A DNA stretch of 64,000 nt from Microbacterium esteraromaticum (GTDB lineage: Bacteria > Actinomycetota > Actinomycetes > Actinomycetales > Microbacteriaceae): the NCBI RefSeq assembly GCF_900163815.1, contig NZ_FUKO01000023.1, forward strand, positions 62,001 to 126,000. Direction: 5' to 3'. Under the pieces are notes generated by a model, which saw only the letters and a program-made list of their open reading frames with translations, searched no databases and was not told where the DNA came from. The translations under genes and the position numbers were made by a program. Positions 36,053-45,196 of the stretch are shown piece after piece (the stretch's first letter is position 1; each line of letters begins with the position of its first letter).

Positions 36053-37087
36053 TCAGCCTGCAAACGCGCGCAGGTCGTCTCGCAGCATCATCTGCATCAG
36101 GGCATCCGGTTTGCCGTCTGCCGTGCGCAGCCGCACCCAGCCGCTCCCGGCGTCTTCGACCGTCGGCGTGCCCAGCAGGTCCGAGATTGCGGTGCCATCC
36201 GGCAGGGTTCCCTCTGCGGCCGCCTTCTTGACTGAGGCGATGGTCGCGTCTGGGTCGTCTGTGCGGATGCACAGCGTCTGCGCCGCCGCGTCGCCATCGC
36301 TGAACGGACCCACGCCGACACCCACATCGGAACCGGTGGAGGCCGAGGTCGCCGACAGTACTGCGGCGCTCAACACATCGCCGAGGCATGCCGCGATGCC
36401 GGTGTAGTGCTCGGCGAGAGACGTGCCGTCCATCGATGCCCACTGCTCGACCGTCGTACGCGTTGTGCCGCTGATCGAGGTATCGGCGCCGAGCCATGCC
36501 ACGTTCAACCGGGCGCCGAGTTGCGCGGGGAACTCGTCGCCGGCGAGATCGAGTTCGCCGTCTGCCCGCCGCACGAGCAGTGTGCCATCGCCGAGATCCG
36601 AGCGCTCGCCCGCGGCACCTTCGAACACGGATGCCGGGTCCGCGGCGCCGGTGAAGCGCGACGCCTGGTCGGCCCCGTTGCTGATGGTGATCGCTGTCGC
36701 ACCCGGCGTTCCGGGGGCAGGAAGCATGCCGGCCAGATCATCTGCCACGACGGCGAATACATCCATGCCGAGCAGTGCGCTGGAGCGGAACGTCGGCGTG
36801 GTGCTCAGTTCGCCCATCCAGTCCAGCAGCGACGCGGCGGCGGGGCTGCTCAGATCGCTGAAATAGAAGAGCGTCTTCGCCGCGTCGGATGCCGGGGTCG
36901 CAGCGAGCGCCGCGGCCAGCGAGGTGTCGGCACCCTCTTCACCCGTCGTCTCACCGGCGGTCTGGTCTGTCGGGGCCGACGGCGCAGAGGTCGGTTCCGG
37001 TTCGGTCGGGCTGCATCCGGTCAGTGCGACGACCGCGAGCAAGGGCACACCAAGAAGAGCTGTCTGTCTGAGCATGCCTTTCACCAT
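36053..37087 (-). CDS. Hypothetical lipoprotein
   Basis: 344 residues from ATG 37087 (or 340 from 37075). A signal peptide ends in LTGC (Cys25), followed by a Thr/Glu/Pro-rich linker and a globular domain with SLAAALAATPASDAAKTLFY and LRTADGKPDALMQMM. I recognise no known domain. Probably anchored on the outer face of the membrane. Confidence 0.75.
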   Translation of the reverse strand: MVKGMLRQTALLGVPLLAVVALTGCSPTEPEPTSAPSAPTDQTAGETTGEEGADTSLAAALAATPASDAAKTLFYFSDLSSPAAASLLDWMGELSTTPTFRSSALLGMDVFAVVADDLAGMLPAPGTPGATAITISNGADQASRFTGAADPASVFEGAAGERSDLGDGTLLVRRADGELDLAGDEFPAQLGARLNVAWLGADTSISGTTRTTVEQWASMDGTSLAEHYTGIAACLGDVLSAAVLSATSASTGSDVGVGVGPFSDGDAAAQTLCIRTDDPDATIASVKKAAAEGTLPDGTAISDLLGTPTVEDAGSGWVRLRTADGKPDALMQMMLRDDLRAFAG

Positions 37088-37155
37088 AACCAGACGAATG
37101 GCGGAACCGACCGAAGCGCACGGCGCCGGCCACCCATCCGCTCGGCGATGGCGAG

Positions 37156-37503
37156 TCAGGCGGCGGAGAGGATCCCACCGACGAACGCTGCGACGAGGAT
37201 GAGACCGACGAAGGCCAGCGCGGTGAAGGCGATGCCTCTGCCGATTCGAGGTCCGAGTGGAGAGTGAACCTCGGGCGGCGCCGGCACGAACGTGTTGGGA
37301 GGCATAGCATCCGCCGTCGGCATGCTGACTTCGCGAACCGATTTCGGCGGTGTCTCCGGTGCCGGTGGTTCCGCATCGGGTGCCGCCGTCGAGACGGCAT
37401 CGTAGGCCGTGCTCGGCAGCGGAGGCAGGGAGCCGACCGGCGGGGGAGGGACGACCCGATCCGAACCGTCTGGATCTCGGTCCGAACGGTCGGGAGAGCT
37501 CAT
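37156..37503 (-). CDS. Small single-span membrane protein, hypothetical
   Basis: 115 residues: a Pro/Asp-rich cytoplasmic stretch (1-85) and one C-terminal membrane helix (IAFTALAFVGLILVAAFVGG). No family recognised. ATG 37503 overlaps the GntR gene stop by 4 bases, so it is co-translated with the regulator. Confidence 0.6.
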   Translation of the reverse strand: MSSPDRSDRDPDGSDRVVPPPPVGSLPPLPSTAYDAVSTAAPDAEPPAPETPPKSVREVSMPTADAMPPNTFVPAPPEVHSPLGPRIGRGIAFTALAFVGLILVAAFVGGILSAA

Positions 37504-38294
37504 CGGCTGTGAATCGTCGACGAACCGGCCTCGGTGTGCAGCAGCGATGCCTGCGAGTGCTCGCCGCCGAGCTGGAATTCGAACCGCGAGCGATCGCCCC
37601 GGTGATACGCGAGGAAGAATTCGATGGGGCGACCGGTCTCATCGCGGCTGACGCTGCGCAGTCGCAGCAACGCCGATCCGCTGCTCAACCCCAGCAGCTG
37701 CGCCTGCTCATGCGTGGCGATCGTGGCCTCGGCCGACCGCACGCCCCGCGTGGCGATGATCCCGCGCTCGGCCAGCAGCCGGTACAGCGAGGTGTCGCGC
37801 AGGTCGACGTCGAGGGAATACTGACCGACAGCATCCGGCATCCACGTCGTCGATAATGACCAGGCTTCTTCGTCGACATGCCGCAGTCGCTCGAGGACGA
37901 TCACGGGGTCGCCGATCTCGATCTCCAGAGCGGCGGCGACATCGGCATCCGCCTCGATGCGCTCGTGTCGCAGCACGTCGCTGCGAACGTGACCGCCCCG
38001 GCGCTCGACCTCGTCATACAGGCCGGCCAGGGTGTGCACGAGCGATTCCGCGGTGCGCGGGCGCGCGACGAAGGTGCCCTTGCCCTTTACGCGCTCCACG
38101 AGTCCCTCGTGCTCGAGCTGCGCGAGCGCCTGACGCACGACGGTGCGCGAGATGCCGTACTGCTCGCACAGCCGGTGCTCGCCGGGCAGCGCGTCGCCCG
38201 GTTTCAGCCCGTTCGCCTCGATGCTGTCGATGATCAGCTGACGCAGCTGGTCGTACATCGGTGCCGCTGATCGGCGGTCGATTCCTTCGGTCAT
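37500..38294 (-). CDS. GntR family regulator, HutC subfamily (UTRA domain)
   Basis: 264 residues. Winged helix with LKPGDALPGEHRLCEQYGIS and RTVVRQALAQLEHEGLVERV, KGKGTFVA hinge, then a UTRA sensing domain. Start ATG 38294 follows GGGGGAAT; a GTG at 38297 is the alternative. It lies 23 bp after rbsD and is probably in the rbsK-rbsD operon, sensing a phosphorylated pentose or similar sugar. Confidence 0.9.
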   Translation of the reverse strand: MTEGIDRRSAAPMYDQLRQLIIDSIEANGLKPGDALPGEHRLCEQYGISRTVVRQALAQLEHEGLVERVKGKGTFVARPRTAESLVHTLAGLYDEVERRGGHVRSDVLRHERIEADADVAAALEIEIGDPVIVLERLRHVDEEAWSLSTTWMPDAVGQYSLDVDLRDTSLYRLLAERGIIATRGVRSAEATIATHEQAQLLGLSSGSALLRLRSVSRDETGRPIEFFLAYHRGDRSRFEFQLGGEHSQASLLHTEAGSSTIHSR

Positions 38295-38317
38295 CACATT
38301 CCCCCGATGAGCGGCGT

Positions 38318-38716
38318 TCAGTACGCGACGCCGGCGTGCAGGATCACATTCGCGTAGGGAGTGAACTCCCCGGAGCGCACGAACGCCCGTGCCCCGTGCG
38401 TCTGCTTCTTGAACTCGACGTGCGGCACGAGATCGATCTCGATGCCGGGCAGCCGCTCACGCAGCGCGGCCAGCACGTGCGGGCTCTGCTCGGCCACTTC
38501 GGCCGACACCGTGGCACCCTCGACGACGAGCTCGGCGAGGACCGTGTCGAGCACGTCGAGGAAAGCCGGCGACCCCGGCCGGTAGGCGAGGTCGATCCGC
38601 TCGGCGCCGGGAGGGATGGGTAGCCCCGCATCCGTCACGACGATCAGGTCGGTGTGCCCGGTCTCGCTGATGACCCGCGAGAGTGCGGGGTTGATGGTGG
38701 TGGATGTCTTGCGCAT
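38318..38716 (-). CDS. rbsD: D-ribose pyranase RbsD
   Basis: 132 residues. RVISETGHTDLIVVTDAGLP and PHVEFKKQTHGARAFVRSGE...PYANVIL are diagnostic; the latter holds the catalytic His/Tyr/Asn region. Converts beta-pyranose to beta-furanose ribose for the kinase. 29 bp after rbsK. No rbsABC importer is adjacent. Confidence 0.93.
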   Translation of the reverse strand: MRKTSTTINPALSRVISETGHTDLIVVTDAGLPIPPGAERIDLAYRPGSPAFLDVLDTVLAELVVEGATVSAEVAEQSPHVLAALRERLPGIEIDLVPHVEFKKQTHGARAFVRSGEFTPYANVILHAGVAY

Positions 38717-38745
38717 TGCTGCTCTCCTTCAGCCGTTCGGCTGCT

Positions 38746-39687
38746 TCAGCCTCTGGTTGCCAGCAGCGCGTCGACTTCGGCACGGTGCGGAAGGCTCGGC
38801 GAGGCGCCCTGGCGGGTGACGGTGATCGCGCCGGCGGCGCTCGCGAGTCGGGTGGCGGATGCCAGGTCAGCGCCCTCTGCGAGCGCGGCGCCCAGGTAGC
38901 CGGCGTAGGCGTCGCCAGCGGCGGTGGTGTCGACCGGCTCCATCGGGATCGGGTCGATGAAAGTGGTGCCCTCGGGCGTGACGACGCAGGAGCCCTTCTC
39001 TGCCATCGTGATGACGGCTGCGCCGACGCCCTGGGCGAGGAACCAGTAGCCGGCTCGCTCGGCGGATGCCGCATCCGTCACCTCGATGCCGCTGAGCAAC
39101 GAGGCCTCGGTCTCGTTAGGAGTGACGATGTCGATGTAGCGCCACACCTCGGCATCCAGCGGTGCAGCCGGCGCCGGGTCGAGCACGACCGTCATGCCGT
39201 GTTCGCGGGCGCGGGAGGTGATGTGCAGGGTGAGCGATGCCGGAGTCTCGAGCTGTGTGAGCAGCACCGATGTGGTCGGCGCGAGCGCGGCCAGTGCCGC
39301 GTCGATCTGCTCGGGGTTGAGCTGGGCATTCGCCAGCGGCACCATGACGATGTCGTTCTGCGCCGATGCATCGACGCGGATGTGCGCGATGCCGGTGGGT
39401 CCGGGGACGGTGCGCAGGTGAGTGAGGTCGACGCCGGCGCTGCTGAGGCCATCGACGACGAGGTCGTGGAACAGGTCGTCGCCGACGCAGCCGACGAAGC
39501 TGGTGCGCGCGCCGGCGAGCCCGGCGGCCACGGCCTGATTGGCGCCCTTGCCGCCGAGGAGCAGGGTGAACTGGTCGCCGAGGATGGTCTCGCCGCGTGC
39601 AGGAAGGCGCTGCGAGAAGGTGGTCACGTCGGCTGTCACGCTGCCGACGATGACGACGCCGGTGCGGGCAGGCTGGTGGCTTGTCAT
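38746..39687 (-). CDS. rbsK: Ribokinase RbsK
   Basis: 313 residues, PfkB fold. GGKGANQAVAAGLAGA substrate loop and TTAAGDAYAGYL with the catalytic Asp. Phosphorylates ribose (or deoxyribose) at O5. First gene of the rbsK-rbsD-gntR-small membrane protein group. Confidence 0.92.
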   Translation of the reverse strand: MTSHQPARTGVVIVGSVTADVTTFSQRLPARGETILGDQFTLLLGGKGANQAVAAGLAGARTSFVGCVGDDLFHDLVVDGLSSAGVDLTHLRTVPGPTGIAHIRVDASAQNDIVMVPLANAQLNPEQIDAALAALAPTTSVLLTQLETPASLTLHITSRAREHGMTVVLDPAPAAPLDAEVWRYIDIVTPNETEASLLSGIEVTDAASAERAGYWFLAQGVGAAVITMAEKGSCVVTPEGTTFIDPIPMEPVDTTAAGDAYAGYLGAALAEGADLASATRLASAAGAITVTRQGASPSLPHRAEVDALLATRG

Positions 39688-39720
39688 GGTCTCCCGATCG
39701 TCTTTGACTTAGACGGATGC

Positions 39721-39757
39721 TGTCATTACATTAGCCGCATCCCCACTTGTAACGACA
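39721..39757. promoter_or_regulatory. Inverted operator pair between rbsK and the transaldolase-family gene
   Basis: TGTCATTACA (39721-39730) and TGTAACGACA (39748-39757) are inverted copies with one mismatch, in a 94-bp divergent gap. Such a pair suits the HutC-type regulator encoded downstream of rbsD. Confidence 0.5.
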
Positions 39758-39781
39758 TGTTGGGCGTATGAGGAGACCAGG

Positions 39782-40438
39782 ATGACCGCACCCCGGCTGT
39801 ATGTGGACAGTGCCGATGTCGATCGAGTCGGACGCCTGCTGCGCGCCGGTGTCGTGCATGGTGTGACGACGAACCCGACGATCCTCGAGCGCGGCGGCCG
39901 CACGGCAGGAGAGATTCCGGCGCTGTACGAGCGCTGGGTCGACGAGGGCGCGCACGAGGTGTTCTTCCAGACGTGGGGCGGCGACACGGCGTCATTCCTC
40001 CGCAATGCGGAGGGCATCCGGGCGCTGGGCGACCGCGTCGCGGTGAAGGTGCCTGCCACCGCAGAGGGGTTTGCGGCAGCATCCGCTCTCGTCCGCGACG
40101 GCGCGACTGTGCTCGTGACTGCCGTGTATTCGGTCGCGCAGGCGCTGGCGTGCGCAAGCATCGGCGCGCACTACATCGCCCCGTATCTGGGGCGCATGCG
40201 CGACGCCGGCATGGACGGCGACGCTGTCATCGCTCAGATGCAGGCGATGTGCGAAGGCAGTGCGACGAATGTGCTGGCTGCCAGCCTGCGCTCGCCGGCG
40301 GACGTCGTATCGTTGCGGCTGGCCGGAGTGCCTTACTTCACCGCCGCGCCCGATGTGCTCGACGAGATGCTGTTCCACCCGGTGAGCGACTCGTCAGCCG
40401 TCGAGTTCGATGCCGCGATGGAGCGCCTCAGCAGCTGA
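39782..40438 (+). CDS. Transaldolase-family protein (fructose-6-phosphate aldolase type)
   Basis: 218 residues, short class of the family. LYVDSADVD, GVTTNPTIL, the Schiff-base Lys in VAVKVPAT and YIAPYLGRM are conserved. The size fits TalC/FSA rather than the larger TalB. Could make or cleave fructose 6-phosphate or dihydroxyacetone-type ketoses. Divergent from rbsK and probably co-regulated with it. Confidence 0.88.
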   Translation: MTAPRLYVDSADVDRVGRLLRAGVVHGVTTNPTILERGGRTAGEIPALYERWVDEGAHEVFFQTWGGDTASFLRNAEGIRALGDRVAVKVPATAEGFAAASALVRDGATVLVTAVYSVAQALACASIGAHYIAPYLGRMRDAGMDGDAVIAQMQAMCEGSATNVLAASLRSPADVVSLRLAGVPYFTAAPDVLDEMLFHPVSDSSAVEFDAAMERLSS

Positions 40439-40458
40439 CACCGTTGCCGCAACCGCGT

Positions 40459-41892
40459 TCAGGCGGGCGGAGACGGGATCGCCGAGTCGGACCAAAGCAG
40501 ATGGGTTGCACGGCGGTAACCGGCAAGCGGCTCTGGGCTGTTTCGTGGTGCGAGCTCTTCTCGCGGCGCGGTCCAGCCCGGTAGGGCACCCTTGATCGTC
40601 CCCGCGGCCTGGCGGGCGACGCCCAGCGCCACGTACTCTGCTGGCTCCGGAAACACCAGCGGCATGGAGAACACCTGTGCGGCTACTTCTTGCAGCGAGC
40701 GATAGCGCGCACCGCCACCGACGAAGATCGCGCGTGCCCCGGCCACCCCCGACGCCTCGACGGCCGCGCACGCATCGGCCAGCGAGCACACGACACCCTC
40801 GATCGCCGCGCGCGCGAGGTGGCTGGGAGTCAGGTTATCGAGCGTGATCCCCAGCAGAGTGCCAGTGGCATTTGGCAGATTTGGTGTGCGCTCACCCGAC
40901 AGATACGGCACCATTCTGAGGCCTGACGACGGTCCACGCCTGGCGAGCTCGTCGAACGCGATGGGATCGAGCGCCAGCAACCGCGCGACAGCATCCAGAA
41001 CCAGCGACGCGTTCAGCGTCGCCGCAAGCGGTAGGAATCCCCCCGCCGCGTCGGCGAACCCCGCCACCATTCCCGTCGGGTCATGCACCTGTTCTTGCGA
41101 CACCGCGAACACAGTTCCCGATGTACCGACCGATACGACGATGTCACCCGCCTCGGCACCGATCCCCAGCGCCGCCGCGGCGTTGTCGCCGGCTCCGGCT
41201 GCGAGCAGCGTGCCGGATGGTGTGCAGCCAGCGGCTTGCAACGGGCCGAGCACCTCGGGAAGCAGCGGCACGTGCCCGAGCGTGTCCCGCAGGATATCGG
41301 GACGGTAGCTATTGGACTTCGGATCGAAGTAGGCCGTCCCCGAAGCGTCCGAGCGGTCGGTCACGAGTCGGTCGAGACGCGGGTTCTCGGGCCCGTAGCC
41401 AGCAAGCCGCCAGGTGAGCCAGTCGTGCGGTAGACACACGGCAGCCACGCGCGCCGCGTTCGACCGCTCAGCACGGGCCAGCCATGACAGTTTCGTCGCT
41501 GTGAAAGAGGCGACCGGCACCAGCCCAACATTGTCGACCCACCACTGCCGACCGGCCTGAACGTCCCCGCCGCCGCGCTGCTGCACCAGCGCTTCGGCAT
41601 CCGATGCTGAGCGCGTGTCGTTCCACAACAGCGCGGGCCGCACGACGCGACCGTTGGCGTCGAGTACGACCATGCCGTGCTGTTGACCTCCCACAGATAC
41701 CGCGGCCACGTCATCGATCCCACCCGCTTCGCGGATCGCGCGCTGCAGAGCATTCCACCACTCGTCCGGATCTACCTCGGTGCCGGGTGGGTGTGGGGCT
41801 CGACCCGAGCGCACGACGCGCCCTGTCTCAGCGTCGACGACGAGAAGCTTCGTCGACTGCGTCGAGCTGTCGATTCCCGCTACGAGGGTCAT
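40459..41892 (-). CDS. xylB: Xylulokinase
   Basis: 477 residues, FGGY kinase. AGIDSSTQSTKLLVVD phosphate loop, GGQQHGMVVLD and WNDTRS (catalytic and substrate residues), and the GGGARYRSLQEVAAQVF C-terminal ATP site fit XylB. ATG 41892 overlaps the dehydrogenase stop by 4 bases. In this operon it would phosphorylate D-xylulose made from D-arabinitol or xylitol. Confidence 0.92.
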   Translation of the reverse strand: MTLVAGIDSSTQSTKLLVVDAETGRVVRSGRAPHPPGTEVDPDEWWNALQRAIREAGGIDDVAAVSVGGQQHGMVVLDANGRVVRPALLWNDTRSASDAEALVQQRGGGDVQAGRQWWVDNVGLVPVASFTATKLSWLARAERSNAARVAAVCLPHDWLTWRLAGYGPENPRLDRLVTDRSDASGTAYFDPKSNSYRPDILRDTLGHVPLLPEVLGPLQAAGCTPSGTLLAAGAGDNAAAALGIGAEAGDIVVSVGTSGTVFAVSQEQVHDPTGMVAGFADAAGGFLPLAATLNASLVLDAVARLLALDPIAFDELARRGPSSGLRMVPYLSGERTPNLPNATGTLLGITLDNLTPSHLARAAIEGVVCSLADACAAVEASGVAGARAIFVGGGARYRSLQEVAAQVFSMPLVFPEPAEYVALGVARQAAGTIKGALPGWTAPREELAPRNSPEPLAGYRRATHLLWSDSAIPSPPA

Positions 41893-43361
41893 TCGACGTC
41901 CGTCAGCTCGGCCAGCAGCGCTTTGGATCCGGCAGTATTCAGCACCTGTAACGCGTGCAGGTACGGTTTCGTGAAACCCTCGCGCTCCGCTAGGTCACCG
42001 AACAGCGCCGGATCGCGCACAAACGCGAGTGGATCGTCGTTCGGTGCGGCGGCGGCCATGATTTCATCGCGGCGATCGTCGACGATCTCGATCGGATCGC
42101 CCCGCTCGTCGATTCCGGTTGCGCAACGTGCCCATCCGGCGATCACCGCCGCGGAGCGCGTGACCTCGCCACCGGCGTCCAGACGCTCGGAGATCACCGG
42201 CACGAGCCACTTCGGGATGCGTTCACTCGCCTCGGCGCACAGCCGGGCGATCGTGTCTCTGATCTCGGGGTTGGAGAAGCGACCGATCAATTCATCGCGA
42301 TACTCCGCGAGATCGATCCCCGGCACCGGCTGCAGCGTCGGCGTGCCCTCGTCGAGCATGTACCGGCGCAGCAGATCCTCGATGTGCGGGTCGCGCATCG
42401 CATCGTCGACGAGCTCATATCCACGCAGGCAGCCGAGATGGGCGATGGCCTGGTGCGAGGCGTTGAGCAGACGCAACTTCATCAGCTCGTAGGGCTCGAC
42501 ATCATCGACGACCTGCACGCGGGTCTTTTCATAGGGCGGGCGGCCATCGCTGAAGGAATCTTCGAGCACCCATTGGAAGAATGGCTCGCAGACCACCGGC
42601 CATGCGTCGTCGAGCCCGGTGAGCGCGGCCGTCTCGGCGCGATCCTCATCGGTGGTAGCAGGGGTGATCCGATCGACCATCGAGTTCGGGAAGTGCACGT
42701 GCGCTTCGATCCACTGCGCGAGCTCGGTGTCCTTCGCCCGTGCGAAGGACACCAGCGCTCGGCGCGCGATGCGGCCGTTGTCTTGCAGATTGTCGCAGCT
42801 CATCACAGTGAATGCCGCTGTGCCCGCCGCGCGCCGGACGCGAAGCGCCTCGACTATCAGCCCGAACACCGTCGCCGGTACGGCATCTGCGAGCAGGTCC
42901 GCGGCGATATCGGGGGTGTCGAGCAGGAATTCACCCGTGGTCTGGTTGATGTTGTACCCGCCTTCGGTGACCGTCAGCGACACGATGCGCGTGGACGGCG
43001 CCGTCAGCACCTCGAGCACTGCGTCGGCGCCGTCCTCGGGCACGGTGAGCATACCCAGGATCGACCCGATCACCCGTGCACCGCGTGTGCCGTCGGCGTG
43101 CTTCTCCACGAGGGTGTAGAGACCGTTCTGTGCTGCTAGGGCGGCACGCATGGCGGAGTCCTGCGCGCGCACTCCGAGACCTATGATCGCCCAGTCGGTG
43201 GCGAGCCCCTGGCACAGCAGCTCATCGACCACCAGCGCCTGGTGTGCACGGTGGAACCCGCCGATGCCGAAGTGTGCGATGCCAGCGGTGAGCGCAGAAC
43301 GATCGTACTGCGGTACCGGAATGGCGGCTTCGTGCAGAGTTGTGGACGACAGGCTCGTCAT
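41889..43361 (-). CDS. Mannitol/D-arabinitol dehydrogenase family protein
   Basis: 490 residues, long-chain polyol dehydrogenase. HFGIGGFHRAHQA is the NAD site and KLRLLNASHQAIAHLG carries the catalytic Lys, Asn and His. Size fits the mannitol 2-dehydrogenase/D-arabinitol 4-dehydrogenase/fructuronate reductase group. Coupling to xylulokinase favours D-arabinitol to D-xylulose, as in the Klebsiella dal operon; the PfkB gene upstream allows mannitol to fructose as well. Confidence 0.9.
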   Translation of the reverse strand: MTSLSSTTLHEAAIPVPQYDRSALTAGIAHFGIGGFHRAHQALVVDELLCQGLATDWAIIGLGVRAQDSAMRAALAAQNGLYTLVEKHADGTRGARVIGSILGMLTVPEDGADAVLEVLTAPSTRIVSLTVTEGGYNINQTTGEFLLDTPDIAADLLADAVPATVFGLIVEALRVRRAAGTAAFTVMSCDNLQDNGRIARRALVSFARAKDTELAQWIEAHVHFPNSMVDRITPATTDEDRAETAALTGLDDAWPVVCEPFFQWVLEDSFSDGRPPYEKTRVQVVDDVEPYELMKLRLLNASHQAIAHLGCLRGYELVDDAMRDPHIEDLLRRYMLDEGTPTLQPVPGIDLAEYRDELIGRFSNPEIRDTIARLCAEASERIPKWLVPVISERLDAGGEVTRSAAVIAGWARCATGIDERGDPIEIVDDRRDEIMAAAAPNDDPLAFVRDPALFGDLAEREGFTKPYLHALQVLNTAGSKALLAELTDVE

Positions 43362-43427
43362 GGTGCTCTCTTTTCGCGAGACGGATGCTGAGGATTCTGG
43401 GTCGGTGCAGACGTGCAGACAGAGTCG

Positions 43428-44396
43428 TCACGGCTGCGATGGCTCCGACAATGGTGTGTGCCGCGCGGGTACGCTCACCTGCGCCAGCGGGGCTGTATCG
43501 GGGTCGGTCAGGATTGTCGTCGACTGCGACACGGCGAGGGCCCCCCAGGATGCCGCGGCCGCAGCGGCCTCGTCGAGAGCATCCGCTCCCCGTCGTGCGA
43601 CGCACGCGAGGAACCCCGCCAGTGAAGCGTCGCCGGCTCCCACCGTGTTGGTCATCGTGGGGGCCGCCGCTGATGCGACGCGATAGCCATCTTCGCCCAG
43701 GACGAAGGCGCCGTCAGCGCCCATGCTCACATACACGGTGCGCACGCCGCGATCGCGCAGCTCGGCGGCGGCATCGGCTACGTCGCCGACGGTGTGCAGC
43801 CTGCGCCCTACGGCCTCGGCGAGCTCATGCGTGTTCGGCTTTACGAGATCGACCTGCGCACCGAGGCGCAGAACGCGCTCGAACGCGGCGCCGCTGGAGT
43901 CGATTGCGATCCGCACGCCGGCGCGCGCTGCGGCCTCGAGCAGCGGCTCAAAAGGAACCAGTTCATTCGTGCCCGCGACGTTCGGGATGCTGCCGCACAG
44001 CGCCAGCCAGCCACCGTCGAGCTTGCGCAGTGTCGTCAACCCCGCCTCGATCACGGCCTCCCACTCTGTCAACTCCAAAGGAGTGGCTGGCGCATTGATC
44101 TTGGTAGAAGTGCCGTCAGTCTCGATCACCGAGATGTTCTGTCGGATCTCGCGTCGGATCGGCACCGGCACGAGCACCGGGTCGAGGAGGGCTGTGGGCA
44201 TCTCCACGGGGCCGAGCGGCACTACTGCACGCACGGACACGTCAGTGTGAGCTATCGCGCGCGCCACATTGACACCCTTGCCGCTGAGCTCATGGTGAGA
44301 TTCGGTGGCGCGATTCACCACGCCTAGTGTGACTGATTCGATGCGATACGTGCGGTCGATCGCCGCGGCGGGAGTGATCGTGACGACGCCGATCAT
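43428..44396 (-). CDS. PfkB-family sugar (phosphate) kinase, 1-phosphofructokinase-like
   Basis: 322 residues. TITPAAAIDRTYRIE start and GKGVNVARAIA substrate loop are of the FruK/LacC group; the catalytic Asp is in NTVGAGDASLAG. Phosphorylates a fructose- or tagatose-type substrate. ATG overlaps the DeoR gene stop by 4 bases and 66 bp separate it from the dehydrogenase gene. Confidence 0.87.
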   Translation of the reverse strand: MIGVVTITPAAAIDRTYRIESVTLGVVNRATESHHELSGKGVNVARAIAHTDVSVRAVVPLGPVEMPTALLDPVLVPVPIRREIRQNISVIETDGTSTKINAPATPLELTEWEAVIEAGLTTLRKLDGGWLALCGSIPNVAGTNELVPFEPLLEAAARAGVRIAIDSSGAAFERVLRLGAQVDLVKPNTHELAEAVGRRLHTVGDVADAAAELRDRGVRTVYVSMGADGAFVLGEDGYRVASAAAPTMTNTVGAGDASLAGFLACVARRGADALDEAAAAAASWGALAVSQSTTILTDPDTAPLAQVSVPARHTPLSEPSQP

Positions 44397-45196
44397 GGCG
44401 CGCTCGCTACGATCAACGTCGGCACCGCAGCCAGCGGTGATGACTCGTCGGTCCGTGCTTCGGCATTCGTCACCACGACATCGAAGTCGGTCAGGTGGGC
44501 GAAGACTGTGAAATGAGATGCCGGAATCGATCCCGAGTCGAGAGCCAGCACGCGGGTGTGGGCGCGGCGCAGTGCAGTGCGCAATACTGCAGCATCGGAC
44601 GGACGCGCCATCAGTTCGCCCTGTTCCGTGAATCCGGTGACGAAGACCACCGCGGTGTCGACCATTATGTGCTCGAGCTCAAGCCGCGACCACTCGCCGG
44701 ACTGCTCGCCCGACGACGACACCTCGCCGCCAAGCGAGCGCACCGGAAGGTCGACGAGTGAGCTGAGGCTGATCGCCACATCGAGTCGCGAGACGATCAC
44801 CTCGAGTTTGGAGGCGTCGGCCAGCATCGCCGTGGCCTGTTCGCCTGTGACGTCGCCGCCAAGGAAGACGGCACCCTCATCGGGCAGCTGGTTCGAGATC
44901 TGGTCGACAAGCGCCCGTCCCTCGGGATCAGCCGCGGCAAGAGATGTCACACGGACGGGCACCGCCCCACCGTGTGCTCGAGAGAGCCGCTCTGCCCTCT
45001 CGAGCACACGCAGATCGCGGCGGATGGTCTCTTCCGAGACGCTCAGGCGGTTCGCGAGGTCGGTGACCTGCACGTGGCCGTGGCTCGCGAGCAACTCGAG
45101 GATCACGATGTGGCGCTCGGCGGCACTGGTGCGGGCCGTCGCGATTGTCACGTACGACGAATCGGTGCTCGTCGAGGGGCTGTTGTCATCGTGCAC
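44393..45196 (-). CDS. DeoR family transcriptional regulator (in-operon)
   Basis: 267 residues. Helix-turn-helix VQVTDLANRLSVSEETIRRDL followed by LSRAHGGAVPV, then a DeoR sensor domain (VFLGGDVTGE, VFVTGFTEQGELMA). It overlaps the kinase gene upstream by 11 bases and the PfkB gene downstream by 4. One of two DeoR proteins at this locus; the other is at 50181. Confidence 0.9.
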   Translation of the reverse strand: MHDDNSPSTSTDSSYVTIATARTSAAERHIVILELLASHGHVQVTDLANRLSVSEETIRRDLRVLERAERLSRAHGGAVPVRVTSLAAADPEGRALVDQISNQLPDEGAVFLGGDVTGEQATAMLADASKLEVIVSRLDVAISLSSLVDLPVRSLGGEVSSSGEQSGEWSRLELEHIMVDTAVVFVTGFTEQGELMARPSDAAVLRTALRRAHTRVLALDSGSIPASHFTVFAHLTDFDVVVTNAEARTDESSPLAAVPTLIVASAP

